A DNA stretch of 64,000 nt from CAVURS01 sp963834425 (lineage in GTDB: Bacteria; Actinomycetota; Actinomycetes; Actinomycetales; CAVURS01): NCBI GenBank assembly GCA_963834425.1, contig CAWIBR010000010.1, positions 416,888 to 480,887 of the forward strand, read 5' to 3'. Within the stretch, counting starts at the first letter, position 1. The number at the start of each line of letters is the position of its first letter. The notes below the pieces were generated by a model that was given only the letters and a program-made list of their open reading frames with translations, was not told the DNA's origin and did no database searches. A program made the translations under genes and the position numbers. This document shows, piece after piece, positions 18,238 to 27,785 of the stretch.

Positions 18238-19019
18238 TCAGACCAGGTCGACCAGGTCGGCGACGGACTGGACGATCCGGCTCGGGCGGTAGGGGAACCG
18301 CTCGACCTCCTCCGGCCGGGTCGAACCGGTCAGCACGAGGATGCTGCGCAGCCCGGCCTCCAGCCCGGACACGATGTCGGTGTCCATCCGGTCGCCGACC
18401 ATGACGGCCGTCTCGGAGTGCGCCTCGATCCGGTTCAGGGCGCTGCGCATCATCAGCGGGTTGGGCTTGCCCACGAAGTACGGCGCGACCCCGGTCGCCT
18501 TGGTGATCAGCGCGGCCACCGAACCCGGTCGCGGGCAGCGGCCCGTCCGGCGAGGGGCCCGGTGACGTCCGGGTTGGTCGCGATGAACCGGGCGCCCCGC
18601 TCGATCAGCCGGATCGCCGTCGTGATCGCCTCGAAGGAGTAGGTCCGGGTCTCGCCGAGCACGACGTAGTCCGGGTTGCGCGGCGTCAGCACGTAGCCCA
18701 CCTCGTGCAGCGCCGTCGTCATCCCGGCCTCCCCGATGACGTACGCCGAGCCGTGGGCCCGCTGGTCGGCGAGGAACTGGGCCGTCGCGAGGGCCGAGGT
18801 CCAGATCGCCGCCTCGGGGACGTCGAGCCCGCTGGCCAGCAGCCGCGCGCGCAGGTCGCGCGGGGTGAAGATCGAGTTGTTGGTCAGCACGAGGAACTTC
18901 ATCCCCCGCTCCTGCAGCCGGGCCAGGAACTCCGCGGCTCCCGGGATGGCGGTCTCCTCGTGGACGAGCACGCCGTCCATGTCGGTCAGCCAGCTCTCCA
19001 CCGGCCGCTCGTCGCTCAT
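18238..19019 (-). CDS. NagD-like HAD-IIA phosphatase; two frame shifts
   Basis: About 260 residues. HAD motif I is LTDMDGVLVHEETAIPGA, motif II lies in KFLVLTNNSIFTPRDL (TNNS is the NagD hallmark), the cap includes RFIATNPDVTGP, and motif IV is MVGDRMDTDIVSGLEAG. Two single-base insertions about 30 bp apart (near 18525 and 18557) split it; after removal the junction reads TGPSPDGPLPATGSVAALI, exactly the family pattern. Members dephosphorylate small sugar or nucleotide phosphates. It is divergent from fba, with under 80 bp between starts, so the two genes share an upstream region. Confidence 0.85.
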
Positions 19020-19095
19020 GCGCCCATGCTTCCAGCCTGCAGGTGGCCGTGGAAGGATCGGCAGGGAAACCCGCCGTACGTCGCTGGAGGACACC

Positions 19096-20126
19096 GTGCC
19101 GATCGCCACCCCTGAGGTCTACGCCGAGATGCTCGACCAGGCCCGCGCCGGGCTCCTACGCCTTCCCGGCGATCAACGTCTCGTCGAGCCAGACGCTGAC
19201 CGCGGCCATCCAGGGCTTCGCCGAGGCCGAGAGCGACGGCATCGTCCAGGTCAGCACCGGCGGCGCGGAGTACCTCTCCGGCTCGACGGTCAAGGACATG
19301 GTCACCGGCTCGCTCGCCCTCGCGGCGTTCGCCCACGAGGTGGCCAAGAAGTACTCGGTCAACATCGCGCTGCACACCGACCACTGCCCCAAGGACAAGC
19401 TCGACGGCTTCGTCCGGCCGCTGCTGGCGGCCAGCACCGAGCAGGTCAAGGCCGGCGGGCTGCCGATCTTCCAGAGCCACATGTGGGACGGCTCGGCCGT
19501 GCCGATGGACGAGAACCTGCAGATCGCCTCCGAGCTGCTCGACCTGGCCCACGCGGCCAACATCGTCCTGGAGATCGAGGTCGGAGTGGTCGGGCGGCGA
19601 GGAGGACGGCGTCGAGGGCAAGATCGACGAAAAGCTTTACACGACACCGGAAGACGCGATCGCGATGGTGGACGCCCTCGGACTCGGCGAGCGCGGTCGC
19701 TACCTCGCGGCGCTCACCTTCGGCAACGTGCACGGGGTCTACAAGCCGGGCAACGTCAAGCTGCGCCCGGAGATCCTGCAGCAGGCCCAGGCGGCGGTGG
19801 CCGCCAAGGCCGGACTGCCCGAGGGCAGCAAGCCGCTCTATCTGGTCTTCCACGGCGGTTCGGGCTCGCTGCCCGAGGAGATCAGCGCGGCGGTCGACTA
19901 CGGCGTGGTCAAGATGAACGTCGACACGGACACGCAGTACGCCTTCACCCGCCCGGTCGCCGGCCACATGCTCAGGAACTACGACGGCGTGCTGAAGATC
20001 GACGGCGAGGTCGGCAACAAGAAGGCCTACGACCCGCGCGCCTGGGGCAAGGCGGCCGAGGCCGGCATGGCCGCCCGCGTCGTCGAGGCCTGCCAGAACC
20101 TGCGCAGCGCCGGCCACCAGCTCTGA
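19096..20126 (+). CDS. fba: Class II fructose-bisphosphate aldolase; two frame shifts
   Basis: Zinc-dependent aldolase that interconverts fructose-1,6-bisphosphate with DHAP and glyceraldehyde-3-phosphate. GTG 19096 is preceded by GGAGG. Motifs across the frames: SYAFPAINVSSSQTL, LHTDHCPKDKLDGF (zinc/catalytic Asp region), GNVHGVYKPGNVKL, FHGGSGSLPEEI and VVKMNVDTDTQYAF. Two extra G bases (near 19150 and 19592) interrupt the frame; corrected length is about 343 residues, normal for the long class II type. As the usual single aldolase of actinobacteria it should be essential, so real disruption is unlikely. The DUF3151 gene follows 16 nt later, a conserved pairing. Confidence 0.92.
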
Positions 20127-20142
20127 GCGGGCGGCGGACCCG

Positions 20143-20560
20143 ATGAGCGACCACGGCAACCTGCTGGGCGGCCCGGCCCCGACCCTGCTGCCCGACGACT
20201 CCGCGATCCGGGCCGAGCTCGACGGCGGTACGCCGGCCGCGCACGTCGCCGCCGCCTATCCCTCCGCGCCGGCTGGGCTGGGCCGTCCTGGCCGAGCAGG
20301 CGCTGGCCGACGGCGAGCCGGTCGCGGCGTACGCGTTCGCTCGCACCGGCTACCACCGCGGGCTGGATGCGCTGCGGCGCAGCGGCTGGAAGGGCCATGG
20401 CCCGGTGCCCTGGGAGCACGAGTCCAACCGCGGCTTCCTGCGCGCGCTCAACGCCTTGGGTCTGGCTGCCGCCGCGATCGGTGAGGACGACGAGGCCGAG
20501 CGGTGCGCGCAGTTCCTGGCCGACTCCAGCCCGACCGCGGTGGCCGTCCTGCGGCCCTGA
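20143..20560 (+). CDS. DUF3151 family protein; one frame shift
   Basis: About 138 residues once an extra G near 20270 is removed. It begins MSDHGNLLGGPAPTLLPDD and continues GWAVLAEQALADGEPVAAYAFARTGYHRGLDALRRSG and ends DSSPTAVAVLRP, matching DUF3151, an actinobacterial family typically encoded directly after fba. The function is unknown. TPR-like helical repeats are suggested by the regular Ala/Leu spacing. It is cotranscribed with fba, with a 16-nt gap. A long gene-free, highly structured region follows. Confidence 0.8.
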
Positions 20561-20685
20561 GCAGATCCGCCACGATCCGGCCGAACTTGCTCGAACCGCT
20601 CCCGCGGGAGCTCTGTAACGAACTACGCTGATTGAACGATTGATCACGTTGAGCGTGGTTTGCGAGGTATCAGCGGTCGTTCGAT

Positions 20686-20895
20686 CGGTGCCGGGTCCCC
20701 TGTCGATGGAAACCCGCCGGCACAAAAAGGGGGGTGAGCGCCGGCCTGGATTGCGCCCAGGCCGACAGCTCACCCCTGCGCACGACGCGAAGTCGTGCTG
20801 CCCGCCTCCGGCCGTCCCCTGCGGCGACCTCAGCGGCTACCCGGGATCATGCCCGGTTTCCACCGGGTCTGGTGGCCTGAAAAAGACATTGGCCC
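20686..20895 (-). ncRNA. Candidate structured RNA ending in an intrinsic terminator
   Basis: Reading leftward, a possible promoter (CTGACC, 18-nt spacer, TAGGGC, near 20920-20890) is followed by four stem-loops (ACCGGG, CCCGG, GCACGAC with a 5-nt loop, then GGGGTGAGC enclosing CCTGGGC) and finally C6T5 at about 20724-20735. Strong pairing plus a terminator, with no open frame, suggests a small RNA. It does not match any RNA family I can recall (not tmRNA, SRP, RNase P or a familiar riboswitch). Confidence is low because high-GC DNA folds easily. Confidence 0.3.
20731..20776 (-). terminator. Long hairpin with C6T5 on the minus strand
   Basis: GGGGTGAGC (20731-20739) pairs with GCTCACCCC (20768-20776), and inside it GGCCTGG (20743-20749) pairs with CCAGGCC (20757-20763). 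On the minus strand the stem is followed by CC and TTTTT, the form of a Rho-independent terminator. No leftward protein gene ends here. Confidence 0.5.
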
Positions 20896-20979
20896 TATCC
20901 TGCCAACCGTGCCATTGGTCAGTGGCCTAAACGATTGAGGTGCGGCACGGGGAAGGCACGGGGACGGCATGGGGCAGGC

Positions 20980-21970
20980 ATGAGCGGGCAGCTGAGCTCC
21001 CTCGGGGTGGACGAGGACGCCGAGCGGCTCTATCGCCGGATCCTGCGCGATGCGCCCGGGGATCTGGGCTCGCACGTCTCGGCGCTCGGCTGGACGCGCA
21101 GCCACGGCCGCGCGGCGTACGAGAGCCTGGTCGGGTGCCGGGCTGGTCAGCGAAAGTCGCACCGGCGCCCTGGTGCCGGAGTCGCCGCGCGGTCGCCATC
21201 GGCCGGCTGATCGAGCAGGAGTCGGCCCGGCTGGACACCCGGCGACGCGAGCTGGACGACGTGCAGGCCGTCATCGCCGACCTGGCGAGCGAGCACCAGA
21301 CGTCCCCGCTGCGCAGCGGCGAGGTCGTGGCCCTGGACGTCGTGCCGCGCGGAGCAGGTGGTCGCGGCGTTCGAGCACGCGATCCGGTCGACGAGCGGCC
21401 CGATCCGGCACGTCATCAAGACCACCGCGACGGCGCCGGCCCGGGACGAGACCCTGGTGCGGTGGATGCAGGGTCAGGTGGCGCAGGGGGCGGCGTGCTG
21501 CACACGCTCTATCCGACGTCGTTCCTGCGCGACGGCCAGGTCGAGGAGCTGGTCTGGGTCCGGCACTGGGCCGACGTCGGCGAGCATCAGCGGCTGCTGC
21601 AGGAAGTGCCGCACGCGTTCACCGTCTTCGGCGACGAGCTGGTGCTCTCCTGCTCCGAATGGGGGGTCGTGACCGAGGACGTCGTCGCGATCCGCTCGCC
21701 GATGCTGATCCAGTCCTTCAGTGTCGATCTTCGACGACGCCTGGCAGCGGGGGCTGCCGGTGCCGCACACGACGTTCGACGACGAGGGCAACGACCGGCT
21801 GCTCGACCATGCTCGCGTCCGGCCTGAAGGACGAGGCGATCGCGCGCTACCTCGGGGTCAGCCTGCGCACGGTGCGGCGCCGGGTGGCCATGCTGATGGA
21901 GGACCTGGGCGCGCACACCCGGTTCCAGCTCGGCAGCGCTGCCGAGCGCCGCGGGCTGCTCGACCGCTGA
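20980..21970 (+). CDS. LuxR/TrmB-like helix-turn-helix regulator, heavily frame-shifted
   Basis: About 328 residues if six indels are corrected (extra bases near 21134, 21191, 21351, 21719 and 21810, one missing G near 21486). N-terminal winged-helix-like part: EDAERLYRRILRDAPGD and YESLVGAGLVSESRTGALV, as in TrmB-like regulators. A middle ligand-type region contains RWMQGQV and VLHTLYPTSFLRDGQVEEL. C-terminal LuxR-type HTH: LASGLKDEAIARYLGVSLR and TVRRRVAMLMEDLGAHTRFQ. The indel density is the highest in the window, so a true pseudogene cannot be excluded. However, each fix restores family-like sequence and the HTH is intact. Regulon unknown; the structured region upstream may relate to it. 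Confidence 0.65.
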
Positions 21971-22046
21971 CCGCCGGTAGCCTCTCTGCCGCACGCTCAC
22001 CGGCGCCGACCGCGCGGCCGGCCCCCGAGACGAAGGCAGGACTGCG

Positions 22047-23335
22047 ATGCCGGCCGTCGTACTCGTCGGTGCCCAGTGGGGCGACGAAGGCAAGGGCAAG
22101 GCCACCGACCTGCTCGGGTCGCGGGTCGACTACGTCGTGAAGTTCAACGGCGGCAACAACGCCGGGCACACGGTCGTCGTCGGCGACGAGAAGTACGCCC
22201 TGCACCTGCTGCCCTCCGGCATCCTGACGCCCGGGCTGCACGCCGGTCATCGGCAACGGCGTCGTGGTCGACCTGGCCGTCCTGTTCCAGGAGATCGAAG
22301 GGCTCGAGGCCCGCGGCGTCGACACCTCGCGGCTGGTCGTCAGCTCCGGCGCCCACGTCATCGCGGAGTACAACCGGGTCCTGGACAAGGTCACCGAGCG
22401 CTTCCTGGGCTCGCGCCGGATCGGTACGACGGGGCGCGGCATCGGCCCGACCTACGCCGACAAGATGAACCGGGTCGGCATCCGGGTCCAGGACCTGTTC
22501 GACGAGGGCATCCTGCGGCAGAAGGTCGAGGGCGCGCTGGAGCTCAAGAACCAGCTGCTGGCCAAGGTCTACAACCGCCGCGCCGTCTCGGTCGACGAGG
22601 TGGTCGACGAGCTGCTGGGTTACGTCGACCGGCTGCGGCCGATGGTCGCCGACACCCCGTTGCTGCTGGAGCAGGCGCTGGACCGCGGCGACACGGTGCT
22701 GATGGAGGCCGGCCAGGCCACCCTGCTGGACGTCGACCACGGCACCTACCCGTTCGTGACCTCGTCGTCGGCGACGGCCGGCGGGGCGTGCACGGGCTCG
22801 GGCATCCCGCCGACCCGGATCGACAGCGTGATCGCGGTGATCAAGGCCTACACGACCCGGGTCGGCGAGGGGCCGTTCCCGACCGAGCTGACCGACGACA
22901 TGGGCGAGTTCCTGCGCAAGACCGGCGGCGAGTACGGCGTGACCACCGGCCGCCCACGACGCTGCGGCTGGTTCGACGCGGTCATCGGCCGCTACGCCCG
23001 GCGGATCAACGGCGTCACCGACTTCGTGCTGACCAAGCTGGACGTGCTGTCCGGCCTGGAGACGGTGCCGGTCTGCGTGGCCTACGACGTCGACGGGGTC
23101 CGGCACGACGAGATGCCGATGTCGCAGACCGACTTCCACCACGCCGTACCGATCTACCAGCAGTTCCCGGGCTGGTCGGAGGACATCTCGACCTGCCGCA
23201 CGTTCGAGGACCTGCCGGCCAACGCCCAGGCCTACGTGCTGGCCTGCGAGGAGATGATCGGCTCCCGGATCTCGGCCGTCGGCGTCGGCCCGGACCGCGA
23301 GGCCATCGTCGACCCGCCACGACCTCCTGGCCTGA
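22047..23335 (+). CDS. purA: Adenylosuccinate synthetase; two frame shifts
   Basis: PurA joins IMP and aspartate using GTP, the first step from IMP to AMP. Motifs: LVGAQWGDEGKGKATDLL (P-loop with catalytic Asp), FNGGNNAGHTVV (His), GTTGRGIGPTYADK, and the GTP-binding KLDVLSGLETVPVC. An extra G near 22245 breaks it before VIGNGVVVDLAVLF, and a second near 23311 hides the true C-terminus, which reads AIVTRHDLLA and stops at 23335. Without that correction the frame would run into the next gene. Corrected length is about 429 residues, normal. Confidence 0.93.
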
Positions 23336-23370
23336 CCGGCCGGCTGCGGCGGGCTGGGAGACTGGGCGGC

Positions 23371-24069
23371 ATGAGCCTGTTCGGCTTCCGGCCCAAGGAC
23401 GACGCCCGCCCGGAGGACACCCCGTGGCCGCACGCGACCTGGCCGATCCCGGACGGCGCCGAGCTGCATGGCCACGTCGTGACCCTGCGACCGATCGAGC
23501 CGGCCGACCACGAGGAGCTGCGGCGGGCCCTGGACTTCCCGCAGGTCTGGGCCCACCTGCCGACCCCGAACCCGCCGGACGCCGAGGTCATGGGCGAGCT
23601 GGTGGAGTCGTTGCGCCGCAGGGGTTTTCAGCCGTGGGTGCTCCGGCTGAGCGCACCCTTCGAGACGGCGTACGGCGTGCTGCCCGAGGGCGCGGTCGTC
23701 GGCTGGTCGTCCTACCTCGAGGTCTCGCCGGCCGACGCGCGGCTGGAGATCGGCAACACGGCGTACACGCCGGCGGTCTGGGGCACGGCGGTCAACGCCG
23801 AGGCCAAGCTGCTGCTGCTCGGCTACGCGTTCGAGGGCCTGTCGATGGGCCGGGTCCAGCTCAAGACCGACGTCCGCAACGTGCGCTCGCAGCGGGCCAT
23901 CGCCGGGCTGGGCGCGACCTACGAGGGCACGCTGCGGCGCTACCAGCGGCGGGCCGACGGCACGGTCCGCGACACGGTGCTCTTCTCGATCACGGCCGAG
24001 GACTGGCCCGGCGTACGCCGCGGTCTCCGGCTGCGGGTCGAGGCGGCCACCGCCGCGGCGCGCCGCTGA
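23371..24069 (+). CDS. GNAT family N-acetyltransferase
   Basis: 232 residues, ATG start. The RimJ/RimL-type GNAT pattern is seen: HVVTLRPIEPADHEELRRAL, WSSYLEVSPADARLEIGNT, YTPAVWGTAVNAEAKLLLL, AFEGLSMGRVQLKTDVRNV, and RSQRAIAGLGATYEGTLRRY for the CoA-contacting helix. The family acetylates protein N-termini, antibiotics or small amines; the substrate here is unknown. It follows purA after 35 nt and precedes the acyl-CoA dehydrogenase by 33 nt, so the three genes may be cotranscribed. Unbroken. Confidence 0.85.
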   Translation: MSLFGFRPKDDARPEDTPWPHATWPIPDGAELHGHVVTLRPIEPADHEELRRALDFPQVWAHLPTPNPPDAEVMGELVESLRRRGFQPWVLRLSAPFETAYGVLPEGAVVGWSSYLEVSPADARLEIGNTAYTPAVWGTAVNAEAKLLLLGYAFEGLSMGRVQLKTDVRNVRSQRAIAGLGATYEGTLRRYQRRADGTVRDTVLFSITAEDWPGVRRGLRLRVEAATAAARR

Positions 24070-24102
24070 ACCGCTCGGCGGACGCAGAACCGCGGCCCGG
24101 AC

Positions 24103-25310
24103 GTGGCGACCATCGCAGGCGTGACGACGGCGCGCACGGCTCCGCTGGAGCTGCTCAAGCTCTCCGGCCTGCTGACCCAGGACGAGCGCGACATCCAGGC
24201 CGCCGTCGCGCACCATGGTCGACGAGCACGTGCGGCCCAACGTCGCCGAGTGGTTCGAGGCCGGCACGCTGCCGGCGCGGGAGCTGGCCCAGGAGTTCGG
24301 CAAGCTCGGCGTCCTCGGGATGCACCTCGAGGGCTACGGCTGCGCGGGCCTGGGCGCCACGTCGTACGGCGTGGCCTGCCTGGAGATCGAGGCCGGCGAC
24401 TCGGGCGTGCGGTCGATGGTCTCGGTGCAGGGGTCGCTGGCGATGTTCGCGATCCATCGGTTCGGCTCCGAGGCCCAGAAGCAGGAGTGGCTGCCGCGGA
24501 TGGCCGCCGGCGAGGCGATCGGCTGCTTCGGCCTGACCGAGCCGGACCACGGCTCCGACCCGGGCGGCATGCGCACCCGGGCCCGGCGCGACGGCGACGG
24601 CGAGCACGCCGACTGGGTCCTCGACGGCGCGAAGATGTGGATCACCAACGGCTCGATCGCCGACGTCGCGATCGTCTGGGCCCAGACCGACGACGGCGTC
24701 CGCGGCTTCGTCGTGCCGACCGACACGGCCGGCTTCTCGGCGCCGCTGATCAAGCACAAGCTCTCGATGCGGGCCTCGGTGACCTCCGAGCTGGTCCTCG
24801 AGGGCGTGCGGCTGCCCCACGACGCGGTCCTGCCCGAGGTGCGCGGCCTCAAGGGCCCGCTGTCCTGCCTGACCGAGGCGCGGTTCGGGATCGTCTGGGG
24901 CGTCATCGGCGCCGCCCGCGACTGCCTGGAGACGGCGATCGAGTACGCCGCGCAGCGGGTCCAGTTCGGGCGGCCGATCGCCGGCTTCCAGCTCACCCAG
25001 AGCCAAGCTCGCCGACATGGCGCTGGAGCTCGACAAGGCCTACCTGCTGGCGCATCACCTGGGCCGGGCCAAGGAGAGCGGCACGGCCACCTCGACGATG
25101 GTCAGCGTCGCCAAGCTCAACAACGTGCGCGAGGCGCTCGAGATCGCCCGGACCTGCCGGACCATCCTGGGCGCCAACGGGATCTCGCTGGAGTACCCCG
25201 TGCTCCGGCACGCCAACAACCTCGAGTCGGTCCTGACCTACGAAGGCACGTCCGAGGTGCACGCACTTGTCGTCGGGCAAGCGTTGACAGGGATCGACGC
25301 GTTCCGGTGA
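24103..25310 (+). CDS. Acyl-CoA dehydrogenase, glutaryl-CoA dehydrogenase-like; two frame shifts
   Basis: About 402 residues after removing extra bases near 24214 and 25002. Conserved FAD/substrate segments: SMVSVQGSLAMFAIHRFGS, IGCFGLTEPDHGSDPGGM (strongly like glutaryl-CoA dehydrogenase), KMWITNGSIADVAIVWA, AARDCLETAIEYAAQRVQFG and the C-terminal EVHALVVGQALTGIDAFR with the TYEGTSEVH signature. Reaction by family: FAD-linked alpha,beta-dehydrogenation, with decarboxylation if glutaryl-CoA. GTG 24103 was taken; GTG 24121 is an alternative. The stop overlaps the GTG of the amidase gene (GTGA). Confidence 0.85.
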
Positions 25311-26239
25311 GTCGTCGTCGCAGGGGGCGGTCCGCGGCGTTCGGTCCGGCGATCGTCCTGACCGTGTCGGCCGGCCTGGCCCTGGCCGGTTGCGGCTCAT
25401 CGCCGCATCCGCAAGACAGCGCGGCCGGGCTCTCGGCGGCGTCCGCACCGACGGCCACCGTGCCCACGACCGTCGCGACCACCGCGACGCCGACGCCGAC
25501 GACACCGAGACCTGCGCCGACCCCGACCTCGGCCAAGACGAGCTCGGCGGCGCCGAAGGCGTTGTCGCCCAAGGGATCCCTGGCGGGCAAGGTCATCGTG
25601 ATCGACCCCGGGCACAACGGCGGCAACTTCACCCACCCGACGCAGATCAACCGGCTGGTCGACGCCGGCTTCGGGTTGCGCAAGCCCTGCAACACGACGG
25701 GCACGGCGACCAACGCGGGCTACAGCGAGGCGGCGTACACCTTCGACGTGGCCACGCGGCTGGCCGCCGTCCTGCGGGCGCGGGGCGCGAAGGTGGTCAT
25801 GACCCGGACGACGAACTCCGGTGTCGGGCCGTGCATCAACCAGCGCGCCGCTATCGGCAACGCGGCCCACGCCAACGCCGTGCTGTCGATCCACGGCGAC
25901 GGCAACCTGGCCAAGGGTGCGCGGGGCTTCCAGATCATCATCGCCAACCGGATGGTGGGCGGATCGGCCATCCAGCGGGCCTCCCTGGCCCTGGCGGCCG
26001 ACGTGCGCTCGGCCTTCCGCTCGGGCACCGGCATGCCCTACTCCAACTACAACGGCGGCGGCACGGCCGAGACGCATCGTTCGGACATCGGTGGGCTCAA
26101 CCTGTCCACCCGGCCGGCGGTGATGATCGAGACCGGCAACATGCGCTCCGCGGTGGACGCCCGGCTGATGACGTCGGCGTCGTTCCGGCAGAAGGAAGCC
26201 GTGGCGCTGGCGGCCGGTCTCGCGGCGTACGTCGGCTGA
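25307..26239 (+). CDS. Lipoprotein N-acetylmuramoyl-L-alanine amidase (Amidase_3)
   Basis: 310 residues, GTG start overlapping the previous stop. A positively charged start (SRRRRGRSAAF) and hydrophobic stretch lead to the lipobox LALAGC, so it is a lipoprotein. A Ser/Thr/Pro linker (residues 40-85) follows. The catalytic domain has VIVIDPGHNGG (zinc His), SEAAYTFDVATRLA (zinc Glu), VLSIHGDGNL (second His) and PAVMIETGNM (catalytic Glu), all intact. It should cut the amide bond between MurNAc and the stem peptide in cell-wall turnover. Disulfide-forming Cys are plausible (KPCNTTG and GPCINQ). No frame break; ends 4 nt before the convergent peptidase gene. Confidence 0.9.
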   Translation: MSRRRRGRSAAFGPAIVLTVSAGLALAGCGSSPHPQDSAAGLSAASAPTATVPTTVATTATPTPTTPRPAPTPTSAKTSSAAPKALSPKGSLAGKVIVIDPGHNGGNFTHPTQINRLVDAGFGLRKPCNTTGTATNAGYSEAAYTFDVATRLAAVLRARGAKVVMTRTTNSGVGPCINQRAAIGNAAHANAVLSIHGDGNLAKGARGFQIIIANRMVGGSAIQRASLALAADVRSAFRSGTGMPYSNYNGGGTAETHRSDIGGLNLSTRPAVMIETGNMRSAVDARLMTSASFRQKEAVALAAGLAAYVG

Positions 26240-26243
26240 CGCC

Positions 26244-27762
26244 TCAGCCGAAGGTCGCCGGCTTGCTCTTGTCCCACAGCCAGGTCTGGAAGAACGCCGT
26301 GAGGTTGCGACCCGAGACCTGCTGAGCGAGCGCGACGAACTGGGCCGTGTCGGCGTTGCCGTAGCGATGGTTCGACGTCCAGGTCTGCAGCAGCCGGAAG
26401 AAGTCCGCGTCGCCGATCCGGTGCCGCAACGCTTCCAGCGTCATCCCGCCGCGGTAATAGACCGCCTGGCTGAACATCGCGTTGCGGCCGGGGTCGGCGA
26501 TCGACTGCCGCCAGAACGACGCGCTGGCGGGGAGGGACTGCCACTCCCGCCGCCCGACGGCGTAGGTGCTCGGCTTCGACGCCGGTGTGCTCGGCCCACA
26601 GGTCCGCGGCGAAGGTCGCGAAGCCCTCGTTGAGCCAGATGTCCCGCCAGGTCGCGACCGAGACGCTGTCGCCGAACCACTGGTGAGCCAGCTCGTGCGA
26701 GAGCGTGCCCGGGTCGGGCGCGAAGCCGTAGAGCGGCCGGGTCTGGGTCTCCAGCGAGAAGCCGACAGTGGGCAGGTTGTCGACGATCGCGCCGGTCGAG
26801 GTGAAGGGATAGGGCCCGAACTCCTTGGCCCAGTAGGCCGTTACGGCATTGGTCGTGGCAACGACGCGTTGCTTGGCGACGGCGGCCTTCAGGGCCGGGT
26901 CGTAGGCCGTGAGGTTGGGGATGCCGGTCGATGTCTTGCTGTGCACGAAGGTCCAGTTGCCGACGTCGATGGTCGCCAGGTAGGTGGCCATCGGTCTCGT
27001 CTCGTTCCAGACGTACGTCGCGGTCTGGCCGTGTCGCGTGCGGGAGACCAGGTCCCCGTTGGCCACCACCGAGCGGCTGGCCGGGACGCGGATCCGGAAG
27101 GTGTAGGTCGCCTTGTCGCTCGGGTGGTCGTTGCTCGGGAACCAGGTGCTGGCGGCATTGGGCTCGTCGCCGACGAAGGAGCCGTCGCCGGTGAACTGCC
27201 AGCCGTAGGGGCTGCCGAAGACGACGGGCGAGCCGGTGATCGTGCGCGGCACCCCGGCGTACCTGACCGCGGTCGTGAAGGCGACGCCCTTGACCAGACC
27301 GTGGGAAGGGGTGATCCGCAGCTCCTGCCCGACCCGGCTGTACGTCGCGGCCGTGCGGTCGACGCTCACCGACGAGACCTGCAGCCCGGACAGGTCGAGG
27401 TCGAAGCGGGAGAGGTTCTGGGTAGCCGTCGCCGTGATCGTGACCGTGCCGGCGAGGCGGTGCGAGGTCGGGCTGTAGCTCAGCGCGAGGTCGTAGTGCC
27501 CCACGTCGTACCCGCCGTTGCCCTCGAGCGGGAAGTAGGGGTCGCCGACGCCGGCGGCGCCCGGCGAGAAGGTGACCGGCGTCGCGCTTGGGGTGGGGGA
27601 GGCGGTCCCCGGGTCGACCGCGGCCGCTGGGGGCCCGGTGTGGGCCGGCGTGGGGTCGCCCCGCGTCGCCAGGACCACCGCGGTGGTGATCACCAGCGCG
27701 GTCACCAATGCGGCCGCGATCAGCCAGAGACCGGCACCCGACCGGGGGAGGCGAAATGCCAT
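26244..27762 (-). CDS. Secreted or membrane-anchored M1 family zinc metallopeptidase; one frame shift
   Basis: About 505 residues after removing an extra base near 26575. An N-terminal membrane segment (LWLIAAALVTALVITTAVVLA) is followed by a Thr/Pro linker and a beta-rich domain. The catalytic segment TLSHELAHQWFGDSVS carries HExxH, and RDIWLNEGFATFAADLW the third ligand Glu, as in aminopeptidase N-type enzymes. The C-terminal part, in the other frame, reads YAVGRREWQSLPASASFW through RGGMTLEALRHRIGDADFF to FFQTWLWDKSKPATFG. The ATG at 27762 has a TACTTT box 6 nt upstream, interleaved with the divergent aminotransferase promoter. Likely role: extracytoplasmic peptide trimming. Confidence 0.88.
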
Positions 27763-27785
27763 GTATGGAAAGTACGCTGAGATCC
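27763..27785. promoter_or_regulatory. Overlapping divergent leaderless promoters
   Basis: Only 23 bp separate the two starts. Leftward TACTTT (complement of 27769-27774) serves the M1 peptidase. Rightward TACGCT (27773-27778), then 7 nt, GTG 27786, serves the aminotransferase. The two boxes overlap by 2 bp, so the promoters probably exclude each other. Confidence 0.55.

Larger units (their letters stand above)
20561..20979. promoter_or_regulatory. Gene-free region with several strong hairpins
   Basis: No coding frame fits this 419-bp stretch. It contains a chain of stems: GTGCCGG/CCGGCAC (about 20686-20723), a long stem (20731-20776), GCACGAC/GTCGTGC (about 20779-20797), and CCGGG/CCCGG plus CCCGGT/ACCGGG stems near 20838-20868. 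On the minus strand the long stem is followed by C6T5, like an intrinsic terminator. It may encode a structured RNA transcribed leftward; see the separate entry. The right part should also hold the promoter of the LuxR-type gene. Confidence 0.5.

Noticed and set aside
20724..20780. Known riboswitch, 6C RNA or tmRNA in the structured region
   Set aside because: C6 and stems recall 6C RNA superficially, but the loop and core patterns of known families could not be matched.
22264..24069. PurA-acetyltransferase fusion
   Set aside because: An extra base near 23311 hides the PurA stop; the corrected end RHDLLA is the normal PurA terminus.
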